A DNA stretch of 64,000 nucleotides from NCBI GenBank assembly GCA_022539475.1, contig VCMS01000070.1:124001-188000 (forward strand). The letters are read 5' to 3'. Positions 9,822 through 19,800 of the stretch are shown here, one piece after another; positions within the stretch are counted from its first letter, which is position 1, and each line of letters opens with the position of its first letter. Source of the stretch: Gracilaria domingensis. Lineage: Eukaryota; Rhodophyta; Florideophyceae; Gracilariales; Gracilariaceae. The notes beneath the pieces are model-generated. The model saw nothing but the letters and a program-made list of their open reading frames with translations, was not told the DNA's origin and did no database searches. The position numbers were made by a program, and so were the translations under genes.

Positions 9822-11131
9822 ATGCCCTTGGCTTGTCAATCAAAGTTGGGGAAGCGCGTTACTACACCCGCCCCGTCTTCTCGAAGTTCCGGTGTTCATT
9901 CGGTTCAGTCTAATGCACAGCCATCGCCGCACCCCGTCCACGCCTCCCCAGGTCCGACTTCTCCGCCGCATTCCGGCCCAGCCGGCACTCAGCCTTCTGT
10001 CCCGCCCGCGCCCTTCCAGAACACGTCCCCAGCACTTACCTCTGGAAATACCGATCAAGTCGACTCGAATCCCAACCAAGGCACTGTAGTTCCGCACGCC
10101 GAAGTTCTCTTGGCAATGATACAAGAGCAGCAGCAGACCATGTCGATGGTTGTCTCCCAGATCCAAGCCCTTCAGTCTCGACTTGAACTTTCGCCACCGC
10201 ATCCTCCGCAGCCTACTTCAGAGCCTCTACAACAACCGAGCGACCGTATCGCCCCTTCTGCCCCTGCTAATCTTCCGCAGCAATTTCCAGCCCCAGCCCC
10301 GGTTTCCTCAGATACTACTACGTCAATGCTGCAGGTACTGAAGTCTGCAAACTTCTCGTCATATCACGGTCAAGACAGTGAGCGAACTTCAATCAAGGTC
10401 CGTTCCTTCATTTCTGGGATTCGCAAAGTGACCGGTCTCTGCCCTACGGTCAGCGCAGCTCAGGAGGTCCATGTCGCAACGTGTCTACTTAAAGACAATG
10501 CAGACAGTTGGTTCAGCAGATTGACTCGTGAGGGACATTCCTTCGATAATCTCGACGAGTTATAGGAAGCCATGCTGAGCGAATTCGTCCCTGCAAACGA
10601 GAAAGCTTCGGCTCGTGTCAACCTGATCCGCCTGAAGTATAAGGATGGTCCTCTTGAGAAGCATATCACCAAATTCCGTGAGTTGGTAGACATATGTGAC
10701 ACCCCTGTCACTGAGGCATTCACATTCTTCCAGCTCAGCCTTCCACTTCTGTTCAAGAAGAAGCTCTCTGTCCGTTTCCCGGATGGAAACCCCGCTCACA
10801 TGTCCGATGTATACAATTTTGTGCGAACTCTATACATCTCCGAGAAGTGGAGCGACAACTCCGAGGGCTCTTCCTCGAAGAATCGGCATGGAAAGGGGAA
10901 AACCGCTCGTCGAAGTCCTCCAGGCAGACGGACCCCTCTATCATTGGGAAGGATCTTTCTGTTGAGTGTTGGGGTCCCGCTGACCCCCGCAACTCGCTGG
11001 AGAACACCATCTACAGGGCACACGACCGCTGCATGAAATGTGGTAAGGGTCCGTGGAGCGACCCAGGTCACCCCTGTCGCACGACGGTGGCTGGCGCCTC
11101 GGCTCACCAGCGCAATCGTGCAAAAAACTAA
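9822..11131 (+). pseudogene. Gypsy-1 gag, with one stop and one frameshift
   Basis: Translation from the ATG at 9822 gives a proline/serine-rich N-terminus, a coiled region (MIQEQQQTMSMVVSQIQ), and a capsid-like gag domain (YHGQDSERTSIKVRSFISGI ... VATCLLKDNADSWFSRL). A TAG at 10563-10565 interrupts the frame where a Trp is likely; the frame is open again from 10566. Between about 10900 and 10920 the coding frame shifts, and the last part (ending 11131) holds a CX2C motif RCMKCGKGPW with a downstream H and C. Gag forms the particle that packages element RNA. The two lesions would block full-length Gag from this copy. Confidence 0.75.
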
Positions 11132-11585
11132 GCCTGCCGCACACCTGTGCGGTCTCACGCAGTGCTCGATGGCCCATTCGTCTCTCTGCCATCGACACTG
11201 AACCGGTCGGCGAGATGATCTACTCAGGCTCGCTCAATGGACACACAGTGGCATTCCATTTGGATCCCGGAGCGTCTCATGCCTTTGTCTCTCCGAACAC
11301 TGCACGAAAGTGCAATCTCCTTCTCGAGCCCCCCGAATTCTCTCATACCGAACTTGGCAACAACTCTTTCGTGCCCCTCCTCTACCAGGCACGAACATCA
11401 ATTTCTCTACTGGATGAGTCAGTCCCCGTCTCCGTATACGTCATCGACATGAACGATTCAGACAACGGACTGCCCCTCATCACTGTCGGTCGCCAATGGC
11501 TTCGCACAGTTTGCCCGAATGTCGACTGGAAGGCGTATAGCCTAACCATCAGGCGCGCTGATGGTTGTCTCATGAAAGTGCTACC
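11053..11585 (+). CDS. Gypsy-1 protease-pol, first part
   Basis: The pol frame overlaps the end of gag. It encodes an aspartic protease: HLDPGASHAF with the unusual D-P-G in place of D-S/T-G, followed by PLITVGRQWL. It is interrupted at 11585 by Copia-1, exactly at target bases CTACC. The same reading frame resumes at 16849, so the insertion site alone separates the two halves. Confidence 0.85.
11122..11128 (+). promoter_or_regulatory. Candidate -1 ribosomal frameshift site (gag/pol)
   Basis: The heptamer A-AAA-AAC is in the correct register: gag codons GCA AAA AAC are followed at once by the gag stop TAA (11129-11131). Slipping back one base enters the protease-pol frame, which is open across this point. 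This is the canonical X-XXY-YYZ pattern used by many retroelements to make Gag-Pol. A downstream stimulatory structure was not checked. Confidence 0.7.
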
Positions 11586-11936
11586 AATGAAAGCTGGGTG
11601 TATGGGAACGAACGACTGATAGACTAATAACAATACTTTTCTCACGGCGGCGGTGGAGTAGTGGATGGTCTGTGCTTGACCTCCTTCTGTTGTCCGTCGC
11701 GCCCTGAACAAGTGGTATTTATGCACTTCCAGAAGCGCTATATCTCGTACGAACGCGCTCAGATAATATCTAGACAGCTCACCATCCGTGAGCTCACAAA
11801 CAACAAAGAGCTGTAAACCCCGCATATGCGCAATTCAGTGTAGACACGCACGAGTTCACACACGTAAGAACCTCATACAGAATCTGACGTAATACAAGTA
11901 CGTGTCACAATTGCGCAAACACACGCAATTCTAACA
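11586..11936 (-). repeat. Copia-1 3' LTR
   Basis: Left copy of the 351-bp repeat, located after the pol stop at 11959 on the element strand. The polypurine tract before it is weak (GAAAATGGATTGG). Confidence 0.9.
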
Positions 11937-11958
11937 CCAATCCATTTTCGAAAACCTA

Positions 11959-14900
11959 CTAGCCAGTAGACTTGTTGGAACTGTTGTGAAGTGCTGCTTC
12001 GAAATCAATCGAGATCTTTCCACAGTAGAGCAATAGTTGCAAAGCTTCCGCCAACGGACTGTCCGTTTTCGTCAGTGGATCACCGTAGTTGCATTTTCCA
12101 GGCACCCAGATCATGCGCTCAATCTTCTTTGTCTCGTAGTCATATCGAATGACACTGATATCTCCGCGTATAGACCGATCCGTTGCATTACGGCAGGTAG
12201 ACAGTGTAACGTATAAATCTTTGGAGTCGACAACGATCCATAATCCAACTTGGATACCCAACAAAGTCTTGAACGCGTTACACAGAACCTTTCCTTGGTC
12301 GATAGCCTCACCGGCTGCAAGAGTTTCTGCCGATCCTATCGACTTGACTGGTCTTCGAGACTTGTGTGAAGTCCAGCAAATTGTATGAAAGATGGAGTCG
12401 ATAGAAAGGTCACCAAATAAAAGTCCGGCCACAAATCCCAGTTGTCCATGATCAGTAGAGCGACTGGCGTCGCAAAACACTACAACGCGACATTCCTTCT
12501 GCCCACTTGGTCTTAGAAAACTCAGCAGGGAGCCACGTCTTTTCAATTCCTTCAAAAGGTTAATCTGAGTTATAAGATCTTTGACAAGCGGTTCAGGCCC
12601 TTTCTGTTGGAGGTAGCTCGCAGCATGTGCACAGAACGGAGAAGCGGCGATCCCTAACCAACCAATTGAGCTATTGACAGAACGAAATGCAGACGACTCA
12701 ATAGCGTTTAGACACTTGTCAAGTTCCTTGCGGCGATTACGGCTGATCACGTAGCTTTCGAACGTTTGAAGCTTCTCCTCACCATCAATAGTAACGGTGT
12801 AATCTTCCTTCTGGTGCACGCGAAGTCCATAAAAATTGAACGATCCAGGGCCATAGACAATTGTGCCAAGTTCATACTGCTTTCCAATTTTCCTAATCAA
12901 CTCAGTAAGCTTACTTCTCTCACCAGCAAATAGTATATCATCCACTACCTTCACTGCTAGAATGCATGTCCGGCCATTATGTGTGAGGTAGAAAAGTTGT
13001 GGGACGTATACTAACTGCATGAATCCAAAGCTGCGAAGAGCATCATCACTCACTTGTTGCCATTTGGCACCAGCATTAACCAGACCATATGCCGCTGCCA
13101 AGAGCAACCAGTAGTGTTGGTTCCTCGTCTTGCACTCTCTTGGTGGTATAACATACACATCACGTTCGGCTTCTGTCTGAAGAAACGCACTTTTGAAGTC
13201 AATTTTTGCCAATGTCCACTTATGAATGACGGCCAAAGACAGTAAGATCCGAATTCCAACAGGCGGACAAGTTGCGGAATCAGTCTTGAGTACGACTTTC
13301 TCTCTATCCTTATTACCATGAACAGCGATTCGGGCTTTGAGGGTAAAGGATTCATCGTCACACTTCTTCACTTTGTACAACACATGACTTGTGACAATGT
13401 TGGCGTGGCGAGGGACTTTGGATACAGGAACGACGTGAACTGTACGCATGAATGACTTCTGTTCTCTTTCGAACGCATTCTGGGTTGCATAAAGCGGCAG
13501 TCCTTGAGCTTGGTGAAGCATAAATTCCTGACTACCAAAGGCTTTAAAGTAGGTAGCAATTATCTCGCGCTCTTTGCTTTCCAACTCCTGGCCAGGGGAG
13601 AGTTGAACCTCGGCAGACTGTAAAGTCTCTTGGGCTTGGTTCTGAGATTCTGTTGCTGCGATTGTTCCTGGATCCGTACCATTGCCATTATCTGACGCAT
13701 ACCTCCAGTTCTCTTCCTGAAGATTTAAAACTTCCTTATCCCCATCAAGATAGTTCACGGAATACTTCTGCGTGCGTGGGTTGTGTCTGGCCACAGTTCC
13801 TGCGTAAAACTGCTTGTCATCAGGCCAATATACTTCGATTTGGTCACCTATACTGGGATATTGGGGTCCGATGCTTGCAGGTTCTATTTCTGTATCAGCT
13901 TGTTGTTCAGATATTCTTTCCGAAGAACTGTCAGCTTGTTCTCGTGTGTCTTCTTCAGAAGAATCTAGGTAGTCTGAAAGAGATTCTTCTAGCGTTCGGT
14001 CCATATCATCAATTGCCTGTTGCACAGCAGTTGCTAGTTCCCTTGTGCGAAGTGCCGGTCTGACATCTTCGATTGCTGCTGACACTGTTCGGCCTCCCTT
14101 ACCTGGCACTGTGATAGTTCTACCTTCGAGGTCAAATGAAAGTATTGGCTTTGGTTCTGACCAACGTCCTCTCTTCTCGTGTTGGAGTTTGATGTAAACT
14201 TGTACGAGGTCACCAATAGACATTGGAAATTCTTTCAAGGCTTTAGAGCGTAGAATGAGAGTTAACTTTCGTTTGGCCAGGAGGTTCGTATGTGCATCTT
14301 CCAGTTCCTGAGGCAGTAATGTGGGGCCCTTACCGGCCTCGATCGGGCGTGCGTACCCCTTGGCTAGCTCGTGTGCAGACATTACATCATTGCCATACAA
14401 ATCGTTGGAGATGCGAATTGCCTGACTAATAACCAGGCGCGGATGCTGTTGAAAGCCAATGGGAGAATTTTCCTTAAGACGAAGGAAAATATCTCTTATG
14501 ACCCGATGCTTAGATTCCAGTACGTTCTTGTTATGCCTCCGTGGCGGTAGAGGCCGGGCTTCTATGTGATGGAACATTAGAAACTGCTTAAACAATGAGT
14601 TACTGAATGCTGGATCAAATGCGACGGTATGGGGGAACCAGAATGGCGTAATCCAGTGTGCATCAAAAACGTAAATCGCACTCTCCATTGATGCGTTTTC
14701 AACGACGCATCCAGCAGAGTACCTTGTGGTGGAGTCCATAATGTGCATTACACAGTACTGATCCAAGTACATATGGTCAACACACACCACCTCGTTGAAA
14801 CTTCTACTCATGCTGCTGAGAGAAACCTTACGGGCTTTTTTTGGCCTGGCAGTTGTGAGGCAAACAGTACATTCTTCGAGAGTTTTCTCAAGGTAGTCTC

Positions 14901-16494
14901 GGACTTGTTCGTTCCAAAGACCATTCCTTTGCAGAAGTAACTTGATGTCCGTGTAGGTTGAATGTCCACAGATGTGTCTGTGAACTTTGTCGATAATTTT
15001 CTTCAACTCTTTCCAAGGCCTGTCGGCGAGATCTTCGTCAAAATGAGCTGTAGCACAGAAGAGTGTAGACTTGTCGTGGGTGGTGAGTTGTAAAGGATCA
15101 CAGGTAAACACGGAGTGTGGGATGTAAGTGTGCATATCCACGTCGAGAAGAGAGATTGTGGGTGTTTCTCCACCTTCTTCGGTGTTGGGCAACTTTAGGA
15201 GATTATCATTCATATGCAAAATGTCACAGCGGGTCGTGACGTTGCGTCCGACAACCCACTGCGATGACCCCTCCATAACGAGGTGACGGATCTTGACTTC
15301 TTCGCCTTGGTCTGTGCGGCCAGTGAGCATGATGGACCCTAATAGAGGCCTCGTGTCGCTTCTGTGAGTCCCTGATCCATATTGCCAGTGCGTCTTGTCT
15401 GCCACAGGCGCAGGTAGCGGGTCAAGGTTTCCAGTCCAGTTCGGTAGGACCAGGTCTTTGATCATGTGCAGCTCTTCCAAACCAATGCCACTGTATGGTG
15501 CTGCGTTGTCCAAAAGTGGACCGTCGGCTCCCAAGAGAGATGATGAGGGATTAGCTACCTCGCGTAGCGTTGCCATGTTGAATGTCAGCACATTTTTGTT
15601 CTCTTTGGCACCGGTAGCGGGATTGTCCGTTGACTTGAATCCAGGCTTCAACGATCCATCTCGACGGTGATCGTTAGCCCAATGTCCGTACTTCCCGCAT
15701 CTATTACACTTTGTCTTCTGTTTGAGGTCAATGATCTTCTCCGGTGTCATACGCTGACGTTGTGCGGCCTTGCGACCTCCAGAGCGAGATGATGAAGCGA
15801 AAGAGGCGTTGGTGGACAGGGTTGTCGCGGCAGAGGGCGATGACTGGCTTCGAACTTTGTCACACTGTCGAAGAACGGAGGCAATAGATTCGTATGAAAC
15901 GGCTTTGAGAAAGTCATCGGTACTAGACGTGGAGGTAAATGTGTGGTCCTTAGCTGAACAGTTCGCGAGAACGGACACACGCTGGTTGCTGTCCACATCC
16001 GAATTGGCCAACAAAGTGAAGGCCACTAGTGCTTCCGACAATTTTGCCTCGGTACCATGGGCGTTCACACGGGATACATGCGCTTGGAACCGCGATTCGA
16101 AGTTCTTAAAGCTTTCGTTGGCATTCCTCTTAGTGTTAAGGAGCGCCAAAAAATCCTGATAGACATCAGAGACGACAGCCAGGGGGTCACGCTTGTACAA
16201 AGCGTCGACAATCGCTTGGGCTCCGGCCTCGGAGCGAATAGTATCCGCAGAGATCGATTTGCAGATATCTCGTGCTCGACCAAACAGTTGAGACAGAAGC
16301 ATGATGCCTTGAACAGCTGGTCTGATCTTGTTATCGTTGGTGTCGGCCAACGTCTGGTGAAAAGCCTGCCACAGTGAAACGGCGTTTGCATACTGCTCTT
16401 GGCTTCCCTTTCCATCCGTCCAAGGAACGTTTCGTATGTCCCAAGAAAACCGCGGGCGCGTCGGCAGATTGTTAGAGGAACTTTCTGGGCCCAT
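11959..16494 (-). CDS. Copia-1 Gag-Pol polyprotein with a Tudor-like domain
   Basis: The frame is open from 16737, inside the LTR, but the first ATG downstream of the LTR is at 16494, within the primer site, giving about 1511 residues (MGPESSSNN...). Order of parts: gag 1-250; zinc knuckle near 260 with ligands C, C, H, H (CNRCGKYGHWANDH) instead of CCHC; a protease region with LLDNAAPYSG; integrase zinc finger HRHICGH...CTVC near 505; integrase catalytic D (VCVDHMYLD), D (AFDPAFSN) and E (NVLESKH, 32 residues later). Then come an acidic linker and a Tudor-like domain at about 883-932 (GDQIEVYWPDDKQFYAGTV ... VNYLDGDKEVLNL). Reverse transcriptase follows with VKVVDDILFAG near 1185. RNase H shows FCDAS, SAETLAA, VDSKDL and NYGDPLTK. 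No stop or frameshift. It resembles the GalEa/PyRE1G-type copia elements of red algae and animals, but that is from memory of motif style. Confidence 0.9.
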   Translation of the reverse strand: MGPESSSNNLPTRPRFSWDIRNVPWTDGKGSQEQYANAVSLWQAFHQTLADTNDNKIRPAVQGIMLLSQLFGRARDICKSISADTIRSEAGAQAIVDALYKRDPLAVVSDVYQDFLALLNTKRNANESFKNFESRFQAHVSRVNAHGTEAKLSEALVAFTLLANSDVDSNQRVSVLANCSAKDHTFTSTSSTDDFLKAVSYESIASVLRQCDKVRSQSSPSAATTLSTNASFASSSRSGGRKAAQRQRMTPEKIIDLKQKTKCNRCGKYGHWANDHRRDGSLKPGFKSTDNPATGAKENKNVLTFNMATLREVANPSSSLLGADGPLLDNAAPYSGIGLEELHMIKDLVLPNWTGNLDPLPAPVADKTHWQYGSGTHRSDTRPLLGSIMLTGRTDQGEEVKIRHLVMEGSSQWVVGRNVTTRCDILHMNDNLLKLPNTEEGGETPTISLLDVDMHTYIPHSVFTCDPLQLTTHDKSTLFCATAHFDEDLADRPWKELKKIIDKVHRHICGHSTYTDIKLLLQRNGLWNEQVRDYLEKTLEECTVCLTTARPKKARKVSLSSMSRSFNEVVCVDHMYLDQYCVMHIMDSTTRYSAGCVVENASMESAIYVFDAHWITPFWFPHTVAFDPAFSNSLFKQFLMFHHIEARPLPPRRHNKNVLESKHRVIRDIFLRLKENSPIGFQQHPRLVISQAIRISNDLYGNDVMSAHELAKGYARPIEAGKGPTLLPQELEDAHTNLLAKRKLTLILRSKALKEFPMSIGDLVQVYIKLQHEKRGRWSEPKPILSFDLEGRTITVPGKGGRTVSAAIEDVRPALRTRELATAVQQAIDDMDRTLEESLSDYLDSSEEDTREQADSSSERISEQQADTEIEPASIGPQYPSIGDQIEVYWPDDKQFYAGTVARHNPRTQKYSVNYLDGDKEVLNLQEENWRYASDNGNGTDPGTIAATESQNQAQETLQSAEVQLSPGQELESKEREIIATYFKAFGSQEFMLHQAQGLPLYATQNAFEREQKSFMRTVHVVPVSKVPRHANIVTSHVLYKVKKCDDESFTLKARIAVHGNKDREKVVLKTDSATCPPVGIRILLSLAVIHKWTLAKIDFKSAFLQTEAERDVYVIPPRECKTRNQHYWLLLAAAYGLVNAGAKWQQVSDDALRSFGFMQLVYVPQLFYLTHNGRTCILAVKVVDDILFAGERSKLTELIRKIGKQYELGTIVYGPGSFNFYGLRVHQKEDYTVTIDGEEKLQTFESYVISRNRRKELDKCLNAIESSAFRSVNSSIGWLGIAASPFCAHAASYLQQKGPEPLVKDLITQINLLKELKRRGSLLSFLRPSGQKECRVVVFCDASRSTDHGQLGFVAGLLFGDLSIDSIFHTICWTSHKSRRPVKSIGSAETLAAGEAIDQGKVLCNAFKTLLGIQVGLWIVVDSKDLYVTLSTCRNATDRSIRGDISVIRYDYETKKIERMIWVPGKCNYGDPLTKTDSPLAEALQLLLYCGKISIDFEAALHNSSNKSTG

Positions 16495-16497
16495 AAC
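16485..16497 (-). other. Copia-1 primer binding site containing the gag start codon
   Basis: The plus strand CTGGGCCCATAAC equals 13 nt of the tRNA-iMet anticodon stem-loop and touches the LTR edge at 16498. The element-strand ATG at 16494-16492 lies inside it. Confidence 0.85.
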
Positions 16498-16848
16498 AAT
16501 GAAAGCTGGGTGTATGGGAACGAACGACTGATAGACTAATAACAATACTTTTCTCACGGCGGCGGTGGAGTAGTGGATGGTCTGTGCTTGACCTCCTTCT
16601 GTTGTCCGTCGCGCCCTGAACAAGTGGTATTTATGCACTTCCAGAAGCGCTATATCTCGTACGAACGCGCTCAGATAATATCTAGACAGCTCACCATCCG
16701 TGAGCTCACAAACAACAAAGAGCTGTAAACCCCGCATATGCGCAATTCAGTGTAGACACGCACGAGTTCACACATGTAAGAACCTCATACAGAATCTGAC
16801 GTAATACAAGTACGTGTCACAATTGCGCAAACACACGCAATTCTAACA
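16498..16848 (-). repeat. Copia-1 5' LTR
   Basis: Right copy of the 351-bp repeat. It contains an open frame continuous with gag, starting at ATG 16737, but the primer-site ATG is the likelier start because the LTR part lies around the transcription start. Confidence 0.9.
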
Positions 16849-19800
16849 CTACCACGCTCCCAGACTGCATCCGCGAAGACTGCAATGAAGCCAACGGTGC
16901 CCACCATTACGTACAAACGTCTCCGTCGCCTTGTGAAACAGCAGAGCTGCGAACTGTACGCACTCCGTTTGCAGCCTCCCTCTGCTCCTTCCTCGTCCGT
17001 CGAATGCCACACCGAGCTGGCACCAATCGTCGACGAATTCGCGGACGTATTTAAAGAAGAACTACCGGCGGAACTCCCTCCTCAGCGAGAACACGATTTC
17101 GAAATCAACCTACTTCCAGGACAACCACCACCTGTGCGTCCTGTGATCAGGCTCTCACACGAAGAGCTCAACATGCTCCGCAACACCTTGGAAGAGCTCC
17201 TTCGGAAAGGACTCATTCGACCGTCATCGTCACCGTTCGGAGCTCCAGTCTTTTTCGTTCGAAAGAAGTCTGGACAGCTGCGCCTCGTATGCGACTACCG
17301 TGCACTCAATCGCATAACGATTCCAGACGCCACGCCTCTACCGCTAATCGATGAGGCTCTGGATCAGGTCGCAGACTCTACCATCTTCTCTCAGATTGAC
17401 CTTGTAGGCGCATATCACCAAATGCGAATCAAGGAGGAGGACTGCCACAAGACCGCCATCAGAACGCACTTCGGTTCCTTCGAATGGCGTGTGCTCTGCT
17501 TCGGGCTCTGCAACGCCCCGGCTGCCTTCTCTCGCCTCATTGCATCAGCCCTCCGTCATCTGAATGGAGAATGTCTCGTGCTCTACATCGACGACGTTCT
17601 AATCTACAGCAAGTCCGTCGAGGAGCACAAACGTCATCTACGTGAGGTGCTTTTCGCCTTACGAAAACACCGTCTCTACGCGAAGCTCAGCAAATGTGTG
17701 TTCGGCGTTCGCGAAGTGGAATTTCTGGGCTTTACAGTATCGGACAAAGGAGTCTCCGCTCAGGATCGACTCGTCCGTTCTGTCCGCGAATGGCCTACTC
17801 CGTCTACGCTGAAGCACATCCAACAGTTTGTTGGTCTTACCAACTTCTATCGTCGCTTCGTGCAGGGATACGCTGCAATGATACAACCGTTGACCGACTT
17901 GCTCCGCTCACATCACTTCGAGTGGAAGCCTACGCAGCAGTCAGCCTTCGACCGAATCAAAGCAGCCCTAACTTCCGCACCCGTCTTGGCCCATCCTGAT
18001 CCGTCGAAACAGTTCGTGCTTGCCACAGACGCTTCCAAGCACGCTGTTGGCGCCACGCTGTCGCAAGACGGACACCCCGTCGCGTATCTGTCACACCGAT
18101 TGTCACCCGCCGAAAACAATTGGGATACCGGCGATCAGGAGCTCCTTGCTGTCATGATCGCCCTGCGCGTGTGGGGCCCATATCTCCGTGGTCGTCGCTT
18201 CCTGCTCCAGACCGATCACGACCCCATCCGTTACCTTCAGTCCAAACCGAAGCTTAGAGGGCGACAGTGTCGGTGGCTTGATGAAATCCAAGAACATAGT
18301 TTCGACGTCATCCACGTCCCTGGCAGACGCAACATAGTCCCCGACGCCCTCAGCCGCCGCCCTGATCATGTTCCTCCGCAGCTGCACTCGCTGACTGCGA
18401 CATTTCCTAATCTACACCAGCGCGTCAGGGCAGTCTACGATGAAGATCGCTTGGCTCGTGAGGTCTTGTCTGACTCCTCTACAACATCTGGCCCGTCCTC
18501 CGCGTACGCACATCGCATCGTCACGAATTTCTCACTTGTCAACGGTCTTATCTTCTGGAGAGGCACGGGCTCACTGCGCCTCTACATCCCCGCCGGCGAT
18601 ATTCGTGACGACCTCACGCAATACTTCCACGGAGTTGGTCACATTGGCGCCGACAAGACATACTTTTCGGCATCGCGAAGTGTATATTGGCCACGTATGT
18701 ATCGAGATATTCTAAAATATGTGCGCAACTGTCGCGAATGCCAGAGCAACAAGGCATCAAATCATCCCCCACAAGGGCTCCTCCAACCGCTACCGATACC
18801 TAACCGTTGCTGGGAGGTGGTTACGTTCGACTTTCTCACCGAGCTACCAACTTCCGACAATGCGTTCGATACCATTTTGGTCATGGTTGACAAGCTCTCG
18901 AAGATGGCGATATTTATTCCGACGAGAAAAACGGCCACCGCACAGGACACCGCTCGTCTATTCGACTCCCATCTCTACTCCAAGCACGGAGTTCCACACA
19001 CCCTTGTCTCAGACCGCGATCCAAAGGTCGCATCCCGCTTCTGGCAATCCCTCACTCAGATCCTGAACGTGCGCAATAACACATCCTCTACCGATCACCC
19101 GCAGACCGACGGCCAGTCAGAGAATATGATTCGAACACTCTCGGCCATGCTCCGTTCCTGTGTGCAAGCATCTCCCAAGTCATGGGATAGAATACTTCCA
19201 ACTTTGGAGTTCGAGTACAATTCAGCACGACACGCGAGCACCCGTCTGTCCCCTTTTGAGGTCGCACTCGGGTACATTCCGCATACGGCTATGACTCGCT
19301 CCTTGGAACACTGTTCTGATCGATCACAAGCTGCCATCGATTATATAGAACACCGAAACGCTATGGCTACTCTAGCTCGCGAACACCTTGCAAACGCAAT
19401 TGCGACGCAGAAGTACCACGCCGACCGATCTCGTCGAGATGTTTCTTTCGAACCGGGGTCTCTGGTTCTCCTCCGCGCAGATAACCTATCACTGACTCGC
19501 CGCTCCACATTGCCAAAGAAGTGGCAGCCACGCTTTATTGGCCCCTTTACCATTCGTGAAAGGCTCGGACCAGTGACCTACCGCATTGAGCTGCCTCCCA
19601 ACATGCGCCGTGCGCATAACGTCTTTCACGTTTCGAAGCTCCGTCATTATCACAACGACAACAAGGGCCCGTTGGACGTTGTGATTGACAATGACGGCTC
19701 CGTGGAACAAGAAGTGGCAGAAGTAATTGCCCGCAAGACGTTTAACCGCCGTGTTTTCTACCTGGTGCAGTTTGCAGGTGAGTCCCGCGATGATGCAGTA

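Larger units (their letters stand above)
11586..16848 (-). mobile_element. Copia-1, complete copia-like element nested in Gypsy-1
   Basis: Two 351-bp LTRs (11586-11936 and 16498-16848) differ at one site by eye (ACACACGT versus ACACATGT). CTACC flanks both sides (11581-11585, 16849-16853). The element is inverted relative to Gypsy-1, encodes a single long ORF, and has an initiator-tRNA primer site abutting the right-hand (5') LTR. On the element strand the LTR begins TGTTAG and ends CATT, so it lacks the usual CA end. It is young and may be active. Confidence 0.93.
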
